A stretch of 64,000 bases of DNA from Sphingobacteriales bacterium TSM_CSS (GTDB lineage: Bacteria; Bacteroidota; Bacteroidia; Chitinophagales; UBA2359), in contig NBMY01000074.1 in the NCBI GenBank assembly GCA_002212985.1, positions 22,487-86,486 on the forward strand, read 5' to 3'. The translations under genes were made by a program, and so were the position numbers. Below, piece by piece: positions 63,268 through 64,000 of this stretch (its first letter is position 1; every line of letters begins with the position of its first letter). The notes beneath the pieces were generated by a model. That model had not been told where the DNA came from. It saw only the letters and a list, made by a program, of their open reading frames with translations, and did not search any database.

Positions 63268-63898
63268 CCCCGATGTACTCACCTGCCTGGCCAACCTTAG
63301 CAACGACGAAGTATTTACCCCCCCCAATTTGGTAAACAATATGTTGGACTTGCTCCCCCAAGAACTTTGGAACAACCCTAACACCAAATTTTTAGACCCC
63401 GTTTGCAAAACCGGCGTATTTTTGCGGGAAATAGCTAAACGATTGGACAAAGGTCTTGAAACACAAATACCCGACAAGCAAACACGCATCAACCACATTT
63501 TCAGCCAACAGCTCTATGGCATAGCCATTACCGAACTCACCAGCTTGCTAAGCCGCAGAACCGTGTATGGGTCTAAATTTGCCAATGGTAAATACAGCTT
63601 TTGTGAAACGCTTAGCACCGAGCAAGGCAATATCCATTACGAGCGTATGCAACATACTTGGCAAGGCGGTAAATGCACCTACTGCGGAGCTAGACAAAAT
63701 GTTTATGACCGAGAAGATGCTTTAGAAACCTACGCCTACAATTTTATTCACACCAACAAACCCGAAAAAATCTTTAACAATATGAAATTTGACGTTATCA
63801 TCGGCAATCCGCCTTATCAATTAAGTGATGGTAGCGGAGCAAGTAGCGATGCTGCATTGCCCGTTTACAATAAATTGGTAGTGGGTTCATTAGGTTGA
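63248..63898 (+). CDS. Eco57I-type restriction-modification methylase, 5' part, interrupted
   Basis: 216 residues: [20 protein letters not shown] motif [16 protein letters not shown] (48-62), a CTYCGA Zn-ribbon-like segment near 143-148, and the catalytic [15 protein letters not shown] (NPPY at 187-190). Members of this family normally continue for several hundred residues (target recognition and nuclease parts), starting with KFV.QAKKL-like sequence. Here the frame ends at NKLVVGSLG and TGA (63896-63898). The change at about codon 211 coincides with the start of an unrelated minus-strand open frame, suggesting an insertion. Probably non-functional as it stands. Confidence 0.72.
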   Translation: MFKQNYNPDVLTCLANLSNDEVFTPPNLVNNMLDLLPQELWNNPNTKFLDPVCKTGVFLREIAKRLDKGLETQIPDKQTRINHIFSQQLYGIAITELTSLLSRRTVYGSKFANGKYSFCETLSTEQGNIHYERMQHTWQGGKCTYCGARQNVYDREDALETYAYNFIHTNKPEKIFNNMKFDVIIGNPPYQLSDGSGASSDAALPVYNKLVVGSLG

Positions 63899-64000
63899 TG
63901 CTTGTTTAGATGCTGAAAAAACGCCATGTTTAAAGTAGTATGTTTCTATGTATAATCCAATTACGTTATCATGAATTTGCTCGTTTTTAGAAAAACAGAT
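63890..64000 (-). CDS. Partial minus-strand open frame at the right edge, possible transposase end
   Basis: From the edge of the window, 36 codons read [20 protein letters not shown] and [12 protein letters not shown] before a TAA at 63890-63892. The frame is AT-rich but protein-like. Its end overlaps the point where the Eco57I-type gene loses its homology. An insertion sequence reading leftward is the simplest explanation; no transposase motif can be seen in so short a piece. Confidence 0.3.
   Translation of the reverse strand: MCFSKNEQIHDNVIGLYIETYYFKHGVFSASKQAST

Noticed and set aside
1..64000. CRISPR arrays
   Set aside because: No regularly spaced direct repeats were seen; repeats present are within coding low-complexity segments.

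Overview
The window is bacterial chromosome from a member of the Bacteroidota. The evidence is the lineage-specific gene content: type IX secretion components SprA and PorW/SprE, a protein with a T9SS type A sorting domain, DUF4271 next to a Bacteroidota-type HemD, and a DUF5686 protein. Recurrent TAnnTTTG promoter elements, in the best cases with TTTG or TTG 19-21 bp upstream, point the same way. The mix of families fits the Chitinophagia/Saprospiria/Sphingobacteriia side of the phylum, but the genus cannot be read from the sequence. All functional calls come from motif and family recognition by eye; no database search was run.

Layout. 0-5.4 kb: the 3' end of an RNase E/G gene, a glycosyltransferase plus WecA/MraY-type transferase pair, a fluoride channel, pyroglutamyl peptidase, an anti-sigma-like protein and a YqhA-family membrane protein. 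5.4-12.7 kb: a large DUF5686 envelope protein, a class II aldolase convergent with mtnA (methylthioribose or deoxyribose phosphate salvage), a DUF3108 protein and thyA-folA. 12.7-20.5 kb: a T9SS cargo protein, carA, ruvB, rlmN, an amidohydrolase, a TauE/SafE transporter, a catalytically dead alkyltransferase-like protein and a TfoX-type protein. 20.5-27 kb: a WG-repeat lipoprotein, an unknown secreted protein, a YeeE/YedE pair behind an 18-bp palindrome, a Glu/Leu/Phe/Val dehydrogenase, a lipoprotein, trmB and purK. 27-40.7 kb: RDD protein, DUF4271-hemD, a YyaL-like thioredoxin-domain protein, an orphan LytTR regulator, an outer-membrane beta-barrel, a lipoprotein isoaspartyl peptidase, an atypical SDR with an aldehyde dehydrogenase (possible kynurenine branch), dnaG, an HTH protein and ruvA.

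41-62 kb is the envelope and secretion block: sprA (2516 codons), then, read leftward on the minus strand, M23 peptidase, bactofilin, AtpZ, a CcrM-like DNA methyltransferase and a small AtpI-like membrane protein. Divergent from that operon lie porW/sprE and a class A penicillin-binding protein, followed by a membrane-anchored PAS-exonuclease and rpsA with a clear promoter and terminator.

62-64 kb is accessory: a restriction-modification locus with two overlapping methylase-like genes. The second is an Eco57I-type gene that stops shortly after its NPPY motif, next to an unexplained minus-strand reading frame running off the window, which looks like an insertion.

The most unusual features are the solitary CcrM-like methyltransferase inside a cell-shape/ATPase-assembly operon, the aldolase-mtnA pair, the palindromic operator before the YeeE pair, the SDR lacking the usual Tyr-x3-Lys signature, and the interrupted restriction locus. 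No CRISPR array, rRNA or convincing tRNA was seen.
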